A stretch of DNA of 7,408 bases from Aquimarina sp. (GTDB lineage: Bacteria; Bacteroidota; Bacteroidia; Flavobacteriales; Flavobacteriaceae), in contig WTKB01000088.1 of NCBI GenBank assembly GCA_011524575.1, positions 1-7,408 of the forward strand, given 5' to 3'. This document shows, piece after piece, positions 1 through 5,818 of the stretch. Under the pieces are notes generated by a model. That model ran no database searches and was not told where the DNA came from. It was given only the letters and a program-made list of their open reading frames with translations. Position numbers and translations under genes: made by a program. Numbering within the stretch: position 1 is the stretch's first letter; each line of letters begins with the position of its first letter.

Positions 1-75
1 TAAATCTTTTTAAAGTGATTCAAGTTCTTAAAATTTTGGATTATAGGAAGTAGTGAGTTTAAACAAGTTCTTAAC
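1..75 (-). repeat. Dispersed intergenic repeat, copy 1 (core GTTTAAACAAG on + strand)
   Basis: This stretch aligns with 1108-1180 at about 64 of 73 positions with one gap, by eye. It also aligns, as reverse complement, more loosely with 1023-1090 and 4870-4925. Read on the minus strand it starts with AACTTGTTTAAACTC directly after the LysE-family stop codon at 71-73. The left end may run past the window edge. No ORF is visible inside it. It resembles a short non-coding intergenic repeat; its function is unknown. Confidence 0.75.
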
Positions 76-691
76 CAACTACAATACGGGTAAGTGTAAA
101 TAAACTTAAAAACAACATTAACATTGCCATTAAATAATTTGACCTTCTTGCAAATTGCTCTTGAGAAATTTTAAGAAAACTAAAAAAGAAAATATAACTA
201 CATAGCATTAAAAAACTCCCTAAAGAAGCTGCTAAGGCATAGTTAAAATGTACTTGATAGTTGTATTCTAACCCCATTCTTATATGTAAAGTTACTGCTA
301 AAGCACAAAAAAAAGGAATAGGCAACACATTAAGTAGGGACAACAAAGCTCCTTTTAAAAAATTCTGCCAAAACCCATGTTTAGAAATTTTTATTGTTTT
401 TTGAGAAGCTCGTTTTTTAGCTTGTATAAAAAAATAAATAGCCAATATTAAAAACAAAACAAGACCTACTTGAAACATCGCAGAATACATCCATTGATGT
501 TTTGCAATTAACCTTGATAAATGAATACCCACCAAAGCTTGAAAAAAAACAATAACACAAGCTCCAAAACCTACAAGTAAAGCACTATTTCGACCTCGTT
601 CAAAAAAAGTTTTAATCACTGTCATATTCACTAACCCTGGAGGAAGAACTCCAAGAAAAGCACACAAAAAAGTAACTGCGAAGATGATCAT
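71..691 (-). CDS. LysE/RhtB-family transporter (amino-acid exporter-like membrane protein)
   Basis: This 206-residue inner-membrane protein has the length and hydrophobic pattern of the LysE superfamily, whose members export amino acids or other small solutes. About six membrane segments can be seen: roughly residues 2-22, 37-56, 70-90, 111-133, 146-172 and 184-204. The family signature GxxPPGxxN lies in the first segment (G14, P17, P18, G19, N22). A second proline motif, LNVLPIPFF (120-128), opens the fourth segment and fits the internal duplication of the family. A basic cytoplasmic loop (92-105) separates the halves. The ATG at 689-691 sits right before the first membrane segment, so the start is well placed. 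No clear -7 box was found upstream, but a perfect 13-bp palindrome lies 28 nt before the start. The stop codon abuts a dispersed repeat. The substrate cannot be told from sequence. The family call is firm; the export role comes from the family. Confidence 0.88.
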   Translation of the reverse strand: MIIFAVTFLCAFLGVLPPGLVNMTVIKTFFERGRNSALLVGFGACVIVFFQALVGIHLSRLIAKHQWMYSAMFQVGLVLFLILAIYFFIQAKKRASQKTIKISKHGFWQNFLKGALLSLLNVLPIPFFCALAVTLHIRMGLEYNYQVHFNYALAASLGSFLMLCSYIFFFSFLKISQEQFARRSNYLMAMLMLFLSLFTLTRIVVG

Positions 692-718
692 TTAGAACTT
701 AATTACGAAAAATTTAAT

Positions 719-731
719 AGCATGACATGCT
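719..731. promoter_or_regulatory. 13-bp perfect palindrome upstream of the LysE-family gene, possible operator
   Basis: AGCATG-A-CATGCT is perfectly symmetrical around A725. It begins 28 nt upstream of the LysE-family ATG, where a repressor or activator dimer could act on the promoter. No regulator gene for it is seen in the window, and a palindrome this short can occur by chance. The operator role is inference from position and symmetry only. Confidence 0.3.
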
Positions 732-999
732 TATAAAGCAATATAATTCATACGAATACTACTTTAGAAAATTTACTTACAACACTGATTAATAGACTAA
801 TTTCCAGTTTACAGTACTACTATGAAATGAAAAGATGTAAAAAGAACATTTTATAGTAAATTAAAAAATTTAAAGTATTCTAATTTTAGAATTAAAAGCT
901 TATAGCTTGTTTAACCCAAAAATATTAAAATAATTCTATATAAAAATCTAAAAACTTAAAGCCTAAATTTAAAAACGACAAAAAACAAGATCAATCGAC

Positions 1000-1026
1000 A
1001 AAAAATTACAGCTCTATTTAAGAGCT
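1000..1026 (-). terminator. Possible weak intrinsic terminator for the CarboxypepD_reg-like gene
   Basis: On the minus strand AGCTCT-TAAAT-AGAGCT forms a 6-bp stem with a 5-nt loop, followed after GTAA by a run of six T. The stem is only half GC and the T run is offset by four bases, so it would be weak. It lies about 190 nt past the stop at 1216, beyond the inverted repeat pair, and would end transcripts coming from that gene. Confidence 0.35.
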
Positions 1027-1090
1027 TGTTTGAACGCAATTCAAACTGTAATTCACAAGTTTACCGTTATTGGTTTTACTTTTAAATGAT
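1023..1090 (+). repeat. Dispersed intergenic repeat, copy 2 (plus orientation)
   Basis: It starts with AGCTTGTTTGAAC, then matches the family at CTGTAATTCACAAGTTTA and ends ACTTTTAAATGAT, against CACTTTAAAAAGAT in the reverse complement of copy 1. It points towards the copy at 1108-1180, so the two form an imperfect inverted repeat of about 160 bp. Unlike the other copies it does not lie 3' of a gene in its own orientation. Confidence 0.6.
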
Positions 1091-1107
1091 GCACATATTA
1101 AGATATA

Positions 1108-1180
1108 TAAATCTTTTTTAAGTGATCTAAGTTCTTAAAATTTTGATTACAGAAAGTATTGAGTTTAAACAAGCGCTTAC
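1108..1180 (-). repeat. Dispersed intergenic repeat, copy 3
   Basis: This is the closest relative of copy 1, with about 64 of 73 positions identical. On the minus strand it begins AAGCGCTTGTTTAAACTC, some 36 nt past the stop of the CarboxypepD_reg-like gene. That is the same orientation relative to the upstream gene as copy 1 has to the LysE gene. Together with 1023-1090 it could fold into a long imperfect stem in a transcript running left from 1575. Confidence 0.75.
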
Positions 1181-1215
1181 GAGAGGATCTAATACAGAAT
1201 CTAAATTTACAGCAA

Positions 1216-1575
1216 TTAATCTTGAAGTAACGATGCTGTTAAACTTTGAGATAAAAGTGCTTCTAATTGATGCATTTCAATATTAACCTCTTTATTATCG
1301 GTTATATCTGAATCTAAAGTAACCTGAATACTTTGATGAATGTAACCAGCAAAACTAAAGTTTAATGTATAAGTATTTCCTTTAGTCAGCGTAATTAATT
1401 TATACTGCCCCTTAAAGTCTGTATCCATTTTTTCTCCTGTTTCCAAAACATGAACACGAGCAAAAGGCATAGGCTCACTTGATTGATGGTCTGTTACCAC
1501 ACCAACAACTTCATCTTGAGCAAAGATTTGAAAACTAAATAAAATAGAAAAAACAAAAAACAAAACTTGTTTCAT
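1216..1575 (-). CDS. Small secreted protein with a carboxypeptidase-regulatory-like (CarboxypepD_reg) domain
   Basis: This 119-residue protein has a signal peptide (residues 1-20, Lys near the start, a Phe/Leu/Ile core, ending FAQ) and a single beta-sandwich domain at about 23-95. The domain pattern is typical: VVGVVTD at 23-29, then PMPFARVHVLETGE, then a TDFKGQYKL strand-turn and a late NLSF-like strand (TLNFSFAGY). In Bacteroidota this domain usually forms the N-terminus of TonB-dependent receptors or other outer-membrane proteins. Here it stands alone, with a short tail and no plug or barrel; no continuation of the frame past the stop at 1216 was seen. The protein should act in the periplasm or on the cell surface, with unknown job. 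Its promoter has a perfect -7 box and a PhoB-like 11-bp direct repeat, so expression may answer to phosphate. The fold call is good; a function cannot be given. Confidence 0.82.
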   Translation of the reverse strand: MKQVLFFVFSILFSFQIFAQDEVVGVVTDHQSSEPMPFARVHVLETGEKMDTDFKGQYKLITLTKGNTYTLNFSFAGYIHQSIQVTLDSDITDNKEVNIEMHQLEALLSQSLTASLLQD

Positions 1576-1601
1576 AATTAAGTAATTAATAATATTTGAT
1601 G

Positions 1602-1647
1602 CAAAAATAGAATAAAATATTTAAATCACTGATTAACTATATGTTAA
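1602..1647 (-). promoter_or_regulatory. Promoter of the CarboxypepD_reg-like gene: Pho-box-like direct repeat plus -7 box
   Basis: On the minus strand TTAACAT (1647-1641) and TTAATCA (1636-1630) start 11 bp apart, with ATAG between them. Exactly 20 nt follow, then TATTTTTG (1609-1602), a full match to the Bacteroidota -7 consensus TAnnTTTG, then 26 nt to the ATG. No good -33 TTTG is seen where the half-sites lie, as expected for an activator-dependent promoter. The 11-bp period is that of PhoB half-sites in proteobacteria; PhoB binding here is inferred. The same geometry recurs at 2396-2441. Confidence 0.6.
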
Positions 1648-1674
1648 CAATAAATAAATAAATTAAGCAGGACA

Positions 1675-1738
1675 TATAAAAGATCATAAAAAAACCTCAG
1701 TGGAATTTTCCACTGAGGTTTTTTTATGATCTTTTATA
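1675..1738 (-). terminator. Strong bidirectional terminator inside a perfect 64-nt palindrome
   Basis: The core is an 11-bp stem CCTCAGTGGAA / TTCCACTGAGG with a TT loop (1706-1707), preceded by seven A and followed by seven T, so it would work on both strands. It lies 58 nt past the stop of the YwqK-like gene (1797) and before the promoter at 1602-1647, so it most likely ends that transcript. Symmetry continues without a mismatch past the A/T runs through TATAAAAGATCAT / ATGATCTTTTATA, giving 31-nt arms (1675-1705 and 1708-1738). That is far longer than termination needs. Confidence 0.9.
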
Positions 1739-1796
1739 CCCCCCTTGATCTTTAAAATCAATAGATATTAAGCTCTAAACGAAACAGGTATATCAA

Positions 1797-2159
1797 TTAA
1801 GGTTTTCTAAAATTAGCTACAACTTCAGAATCAGAACCCCAAGAAGTAATACCAAGTATCTTGTTATTAGAATAACTCACTTCTGAGAGTTGATCTCCAT
1901 TCCAAAAGAACCATTTCCCTGTTTTAATACCGTTTACATAATTCCCAACAGAAACTTTTAGACCATCAGCATCATAGGACACCCATTCCCCATCTAACTT
2001 ACCATTAACAAAATACCCTATTTGCTCTATACTTCCATTTTGATGAAAATAAGTAGCTTTAACCTTATCATCTACTTTAACAAATTTAGGTTTAATATTT
2101 TGAGCACTTAATGTAAAAACAGTGGCGAAAGCGATTAGAAAGCTATATATTTTTTTCAT
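1797..2159 (-). CDS. Small secreted YwqK-like / MORN-like repeat protein
   Basis: This 120-residue protein starts at ATG 2157-2159 (MKKIYSFLI). A longer frame beginning upstream would add 21 residues without signal-peptide character, so it was rejected. The signal peptide is residues 1-20, ending LSAQ. Two clear tandem 24-residue units follow: 48-71 (GYFVNGKLDGEW...) and 72-95 (GNYVNGIKTGKW...). A partial unit precedes them (about 35-47) and a degenerate tail follows. The pattern NGK-x-x-G-x-W is that of the YwqK/MORN-variant repeats common in flavobacterial exported proteins. In databases such proteins are often named after an antitoxin, but there is no toxin partner here and a toxin-antitoxin role is not supported. 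Location should be periplasm or cell surface. It diverges from the phosphate transporter and shares its upstream region, which carries PhoB-like half-sites 57-96 nt before this ATG. Function unknown. Confidence 0.82.
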   Translation of the reverse strand: MKKIYSFLIAFATVFTLSAQNIKPKFVKVDDKVKATYFHQNGSIEQIGYFVNGKLDGEWVSYDADGLKVSVGNYVNGIKTGKWFFWNGDQLSEVSYSNNKILGITSWGSDSEVVANFRKP

Positions 2160-2215
2160 AATATGATGATTTTTGAAATTGAACTTGTTTAAATATACAA
2201 ATATTTTACAATAAA

Positions 2216-2255
2216 TTAACATTAAAAAGTATTTTAATTTACATTAAGTTAACAT
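2216..2255 (+). promoter_or_regulatory. Pho-box-like half-site array in the divergent region
   Basis: TTAACAT (2216-2222), TTTACAT (2238-2244) and TTAACAT (2249-2255) lie on an 11-bp grid, with one position (2227) not matching. The block 2238-2255, TTTACATTAAGTTAACAT, matches 2396-2413 at 15 of 18 positions, including the TAAG spacer. No -7 box lies 20 nt beyond it on the plus strand, so it may be an upstream activator site for the transporter or serve the YwqK-like gene on the other strand. Confidence 0.5.
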
Positions 2256-2395
2256 TTAGTGATTTTATAACTAAAAAATATTCTGTTAAAAATATTCATC
2301 GAAAATAAAAAGACCAAAAAAACAATCTTATAGTACTTTTATACAGGTATTTACATGAAAAATAAAAACTTTCAAATAGTAGACTTCTCGATTTG

Positions 2396-2441
2396 ATAAC
2401 ATTAAGTTAACAAACAATACATTTAAAATGTGGCAAATTTG
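2396..2441 (+). promoter_or_regulatory. Promoter of the PiT phosphate transporter gene: Pho-box-like repeat plus -7 box
   Basis: ATAACAT (2396-2402) and TTAACAA (2407-2413) start 11 bp apart with TAAG between. After 20 nt comes CAAATTTG (2434-2441), one mismatch from TAnnTTTG, then 26 nt to the ATG at 2468. These distances are the same as at the CarboxypepD_reg-like gene. The -7 box sits within the palindrome GCAAATTTGC, and ACATTTAAAATGT (2419-2431) in the spacer is also symmetrical. Control by a PhoB-type regulator is inferred. Confidence 0.6.
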
Positions 2442-2467
2442 CGAATAAACTTCTTAGAACAATTTTT

Positions 2468-4858
2468 ATGGAGAATATTTATTTATTTATGATTATTGCA
2501 CTTGCAGGATTAGCAATTGTTGATCTGGTGGTTGGAGTAAGTAATGATGCCGTAAACTTCTTAAATTCCGCTATAGGATCCAAAGTATTAAACTTTAAAA
2601 CAATTATGATTATTGCTAGTGTAGGTATTGCCTCAGGAGCAATTTTCTCTAGTGGTCTTATGGAAGTAGCTAGAAAAGGAATTTTTGTACCAGGAGAATT
2701 CTTTTTTGATGAAATCATGATTATTTTTATGGCAGTAATGATTACTGATATATTATTACTTGATTTCTTCAACAGTGTTGGTATGCCAACATCTACAACT
2801 GTTTCTATTGTTTTTGAATTACTTGGAGCAGCAGTATGTATGTCTTTAATTAAAATAACAAACAATAAAAACTTAGAATTAAGTGATTTAGGCAGCTTTA
2901 TCAATACAGATAAAGCTGTAGAAATTATACTAGGGATACTATTATCAGTGTTTGTAGCCTTTAGTATTGGGGCGGTTGTACAGTATTTATCCAGACTACT
3001 TCTTTCTTTTAATCACAGAAATAAATCAAAAATAATCAATGCTATTTTTGGAGGTTTAGCACTTACAGCTATAATGTATTTCATTTTTATTAAGGGGATA
3101 AAAGGTACACCTTATGCCAATACAGTTATAGAACAAATTTATAATGGTGGCACTACTGGACTACTTGAATGGGCAAATAACTACTTAAACACTTCATTTG
3201 AAAGTATTGACACCTTGATTAAAACTCAAAAAAAGCTATTAGTTATTGACAAAGATTCTGGGATAATAGCATTAACATTAAGAGGGTTTCTAGAATATAA
3301 TTTAATACAGATAGCAAGTATAAGTTTGATCATATTATCTTTTTTATGTTACCTACTTATAAAACTTTTTAAAACTGATATTTATAAAGTAATTATTGTT
3401 GTTGGAACATTTGCATTAGCACTCGCCTTTGCCGGAAATGATCTTGTAAACTTTATTGGTGTACCTGTAGCTGCATGGGCATCTTACCAAGAATGGGTAG
3501 CTTCAGGGGTACCTGCAAGTGAATTTTCGATGGCGATACTTAGTAAAAAAGCAGAAACTCCTACAGTTCTTTTACTTATTGCAGGAGCTATTATGGTTTT
3601 AACACTTTGGTTTTCTACAAAAGCTAAAGATGTTGTAAAAACTTCCCTTGACTTATCGAGACAAAGTGAAGGTAGTGAGCGTTTCAAATCAAATCTTCTG
3701 TCTAGAGCACTTGTAAGAACTATTGTGCAAAGTGCTAATGGTATTTCAAAAATTTTACCTGAAAATTACAAAAGTTTTGTAAACAAACAATTTGATCAAT
3801 CCGTAGCTATAAAATATGAGAATAGAGAAGATGCTCCTGCCTTTGACGTGGTAAGAGCAGCAGTAAATTTAATGGTAGCCGGTGTATTAATCTCAATAGC
3901 TACGTCTATGAAACTCCCATTATCTACTACTTACGTAACATTTATGGTAGCTATGGGAACATCTCTTGCTGATAAAGCTTGGGGAGCAGAAAGTGCGGTT
4001 TACAGAGTTGCTGGAGTATTAAATGTGATTGGTGGATGGTTCTTTACTGCTTTTAGTGCTTTTAGTGCAGCTGCGATTATTGCATTACTTATTCATTTAG
4101 GAGGTGTATTTACAATTATCACACTTCTTGTAATTGCTGGTTTTTTATTACTTAAAAACACCCTACTAAATAAAAAAAATACAAACAAGGCAAGCAATTC
4201 ACCAACAGAAGTACTTCAAAAAGCAGAAAGTAAATCTATACAGGGAGTAATCAATGAAAGCGCAGGAAATATTTATTCCTTCAGTTCAAGAATAAGCGAT
4301 ATTTATAAGGAAAACATTGACGGACTTGCCATCTATGACCTAAATGCACTGAAGAAAAACAGAAAAAAAGTACAGGAATTAGGTAACGAACTCGATAGCT
4401 TACGAAATAATATCTTTTACTTTATTAAAAACTTAGAAGAGTCTAGTTTAGAAGTTAGTAACTTCTACTTAGATTACTTAACTCACTTACAAGACGCTTC
4501 GAAATCATTAGATGCACTTACTGCTCTTGGATACAAACATATTGATAATAATCATAAGAAATTAAGATTCAACCAGATTAAAGAACTTAAGCAAGTAGAA
4601 AAATTACTAACTAACTTCTTTACAGAAGTAGCAAGTGTATTTGAAAAAGAAAACTACCACTTAATATCTGAAATTGAAACTAATAAAATTGAACTATTTA
4701 AAGAACTCAATTACAAGATTGAAAAACAGGTTGAACGTACACGAACTGATGAAAATAGTCCAAAAAACACTACCTTATATTTCTGTTTACTTTTAGAGAC
4801 TAAAAACCTTATCAACTCTACAATAAACTTAGTTTCTATATATAAAAACAGAACCTAA
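2468..4858 (+). CDS. PiT-family inorganic phosphate transporter with C-terminal PhoU-like domain
   Basis: This 796-residue inner-membrane protein takes up phosphate, by family knowledge as a cation-coupled symporter. The two inverted halves of the PiT fold are both visible. The first half has VGVSNDAVNF (N26, D27) and GMPTSTT (105-111). The second has FAGNDLVNF (321-329; N324, D325) and KLPLSTTYVTF (from 482). These are the paired substrate-site motifs of the family. Membrane helices fill about 1-205, 275-385 and 460-565. A loop of some 70 residues (about 212-285), probably periplasmic, separates groups of helices, and a charged loop with LSRQSEGSER lies near 395-455. From about 565 to the end the protein is soluble, charged and helical, resembling the PhoU/DUF47 domain often fused to Bacteroidota PiT proteins. 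Ordinary bacterial PiT proteins are nearer 500 residues. The ATG at 2468 precedes the first helix directly. The promoter carries PhoB-like half-sites, and a PhoB/PhoR-like pair follows 273 nt downstream. Import direction is inferred from the family. Confidence 0.93.
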   Translation: MENIYLFMIIALAGLAIVDLVVGVSNDAVNFLNSAIGSKVLNFKTIMIIASVGIASGAIFSSGLMEVARKGIFVPGEFFFDEIMIIFMAVMITDILLLDFFNSVGMPTSTTVSIVFELLGAAVCMSLIKITNNKNLELSDLGSFINTDKAVEIILGILLSVFVAFSIGAVVQYLSRLLLSFNHRNKSKIINAIFGGLALTAIMYFIFIKGIKGTPYANTVIEQIYNGGTTGLLEWANNYLNTSFESIDTLIKTQKKLLVIDKDSGIIALTLRGFLEYNLIQIASISLIILSFLCYLLIKLFKTDIYKVIIVVGTFALALAFAGNDLVNFIGVPVAAWASYQEWVASGVPASEFSMAILSKKAETPTVLLLIAGAIMVLTLWFSTKAKDVVKTSLDLSRQSEGSERFKSNLLSRALVRTIVQSANGISKILPENYKSFVNKQFDQSVAIKYENREDAPAFDVVRAAVNLMVAGVLISIATSMKLPLSTTYVTFMVAMGTSLADKAWGAESAVYRVAGVLNVIGGWFFTAFSAFSAAAIIALLIHLGGVFTIITLLVIAGFLLLKNTLLNKKNTNKASNSPTEVLQKAESKSIQGVINESAGNIYSFSSRISDIYKENIDGLAIYDLNALKKNRKKVQELGNELDSLRNNIFYFIKNLEESSLEVSNFYLDYLTHLQDASKSLDALTALGYKHIDNNHKKLRFNQIKELKQVEKLLTNFFTEVASVFEKENYHLISEIETNKIELFKELNYKIEKQVERTRTDENSPKNTTLYFCLLLETKNLINSTINLVSIYKNRT

Positions 4859-4869
4859 AATATATTATG

Positions 4870-4925
4870 AGCTTGTTTAAACTAAATACAGACTATAATT
4901 CAAAAGTTTAAGGTTTTGAATTACG
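4870..4925 (+). repeat. Dispersed intergenic repeat, copy 4
   Basis: AGCTTGTTTAAAC at 4870-4882 is followed by TATAATTCAAAAGTTTAAG and TTGAATTAC. These match the reverse complement of copy 1 (TATAATCCAAAATTTTAAG and TTGAATCAC). It starts 11 nt after the PiT stop, in the same orientation as that gene. No usual hairpin-plus-T terminator was found here, so whether the element takes that role is open. Confidence 0.65.
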
Positions 4926-5000
4926 GTTTGCATTACCTTTATATCTACTCTGAATTTTAGTTTGTATTTTATACCAATTGGTCTTTGAAACCGCTATAAA

Positions 5001-5063
5001 TAAATTGAAGTATTATTTCTTTATACACTTTAGAAAAGAAAAAGAAACATTTTATTATAATGA
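5001..5063 (+). repeat. Second repeat module, copy upstream of the response regulator
   Basis: The segment beginning TAAATTGAAGTATTATTTC and ending GAAACATTTTATTATAATGA aligns with 7021-7078 (CAAATTGAAATATTTTTTCC ... GAAACTATTTTAGTATATTA), allowing a small gap. Both copies lie downstream of an AGCTTGTTTAAAC-type core (4870 and 6987) and end 70-80 nt before the next gene. The two modules may be the ends of one longer element with a variable middle. Confidence 0.5.
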
Positions 5064-5131
5064 TTTCAAAGGTTAATGGATATAACATACTCCAAATAAA
5101 TAAGTATAGCTTCTAATATTGAAACAAATTT

Positions 5132-5818
5132 ATGAATACAAGTGATTTTACCATTTTACTAGTTGATGATGAAAAAGATATTTTAGAGATACTTAGCTAC
5201 AATCTTCTCGAAGAAGGTTATAATGTCATTACTGCTCAAAACGGACTAGAGGCCATAGAAATTGCAAAAAAACATAAACCTCAACTTATTATATTGGATA
5301 TAATGATGCCTGAAATGGATGGAGTTGTAGCTTGCGAACAAATCCGTAAAATTCCAGAACTATCAAAAAGTGTTATTTCATTCTTTACTGCACGAAATGA
5401 GGATTATTCTCAGGTAGCTGGTTACGAAGCAGGAGGAGATGACTACATTACAAAACCAATACGTCCAAAAGTATTCACAAGTAAAGTAAAGGCATTACTA
5501 AGAAGATTCAAAACAGAAGAAAACTCTTCTGATATTTTAAAAGTAGGACATATAACCATAAATAAAGACGAATATAAAGTTATTCACAACAAGAAAGTAC
5601 TACTTCTTCCTCGTAAAGAATTTGAATTACTATACTTACTTGCCTCAAAACCTGGAAAAGTATTTAAACGTGAAAAAATCCTTCAAAAAGTTTGGGGTGA
5701 TGAGGTGGTCGTAGGAGGCCGTACCATAGATGTACATATCAGAAAATTACGTGAAAAACTTGGGGATAAGAGTTTTAAGACAATAAAAGGTGTTGGCTAT
5801 AAATTTGTGATCGAATAA
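5132..5818 (+). CDS. OmpR/PhoB-family response regulator (PhoB-like)
   Basis: This 228-residue cytoplasmic regulator has a receiver domain (about 6-122) and a winged-helix DNA-binding domain (about 136-226). All receiver residues are present: the acidic pair D12/D13, phospho-acceptor D56 in LILDIMMPEMDG, T86 and K108 of the KPI motif. The C-terminal domain has the OmpR-class layout, with the recognition helix RTIDVHIRKLREKL from 197 and the closing hairpin GVGYKFVIE. The length is normal for the class. The stop overlaps the start of the kinase gene by one base (TAATG), so the two are co-transcribed and very likely partners. The location behind a phosphate transporter whose promoter has 11-bp half-site repeats makes a PhoB role plausible. 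No matching half-site pair was found in the 273 nt upstream, so self-regulation by the same motif is not supported. TAATATTG at 5114-5121 resembles a -7 box but is too near the ATG to trust. Confidence 0.92.
   Translation: MNTSDFTILLVDDEKDILEILSYNLLEEGYNVITAQNGLEAIEIAKKHKPQLIILDIMMPEMDGVVACEQIRKIPELSKSVISFFTARNEDYSQVAGYEAGGDDYITKPIRPKVFTSKVKALLRRFKTEENSSDILKVGHITINKDEYKVIHNKKVLLLPRKEFELLYLLASKPGKVFKREKILQKVWGDEVVVGGRTIDVHIRKLREKLGDKSFKTIKGVGYKFVIE

Larger units (their letters stand above)
692..1215. other. 524-bp gene-free region with degenerate repeats
   Basis: No convincing ORF or structured RNA gene is visible. Contents from left to right are: the palindrome AGCATGACATGCT (719-731); a stretch at 828-862 resembling 5034-5063; a perfect 7-bp inverted repeat ATTCTAA-TT-TTAGAAT (877-892); a short core fragment AGCTTGTTTAA (904-914); two CGACAAAAAA decamers 20 bp apart (976-985 and 996-1005); a small hairpin (1010-1026); and two converging repeat copies (1023-1090 and 1108-1180). 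It looks like a graveyard of intergenic repeat pieces between the LysE promoter region and the end of the CarboxypepD_reg-like gene. Confidence 0.6.
2160..2467. other. 308-bp divergent regulatory region between the YwqK-like and PiT genes
   Basis: No ORF or RNA gene is seen. It holds an array of TTAACAT-like half-sites (2216-2255) near the minus-strand gene and a second pair plus a -7 box near the transporter (2396-2441). Between them, 2256-2395, I see only AT-rich sequence. For the minus-strand gene, AATATTTG (2205-2198) and TATATTTA (2197-2190) are each one mismatch from TAnnTTTG; neither has a good -33 partner, so that start of transcription is undecided. Confidence 0.6.

Noticed and set aside
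976..1005. Two CGACAAAAAA decamers as the start of a CRISPR-like array
   Set aside because: There are only two 10-bp copies with a 10-bp gap, no further units and no cas genes.
1000..1180. Insertion sequence bounded by inverted repeats
   Set aside because: There is no transposase frame between the arms, and the arms themselves fill nearly the whole interval; a small non-coding repeat pair fits better.
1797..2159. Toxin-antitoxin role for the YwqK-like protein
   Set aside because: The protein is secreted and no small toxin gene is adjacent; the name attached to the repeat family is not evidence of such a system.
2160..2222. 21-residue N-terminal extension of the YwqK-like protein
   Set aside because: The extension precedes a perfect signal peptide starting MKKIYSF and would bury it; the internal ATG at 2157-2159 is the sensible start.
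2479..2904. Long minus-strand open frame inside the PiT gene
   Set aside because: It is antisense to conserved PiT motifs, has no recognisable domain, and its composition follows from the transporter codons.
3484..3687. 67-residue minus-strand open frame inside the PiT gene
   Set aside because: It is antisense to the second half of the transporter and shows no family features or leader.
5071..5088. Pho-box-like site before the response regulator (TTAATGGATATAACAT)
   Set aside because: The half-sites are 9 bp apart, not 11, and no -7 box follows at the spacing seen in the other two promoters.
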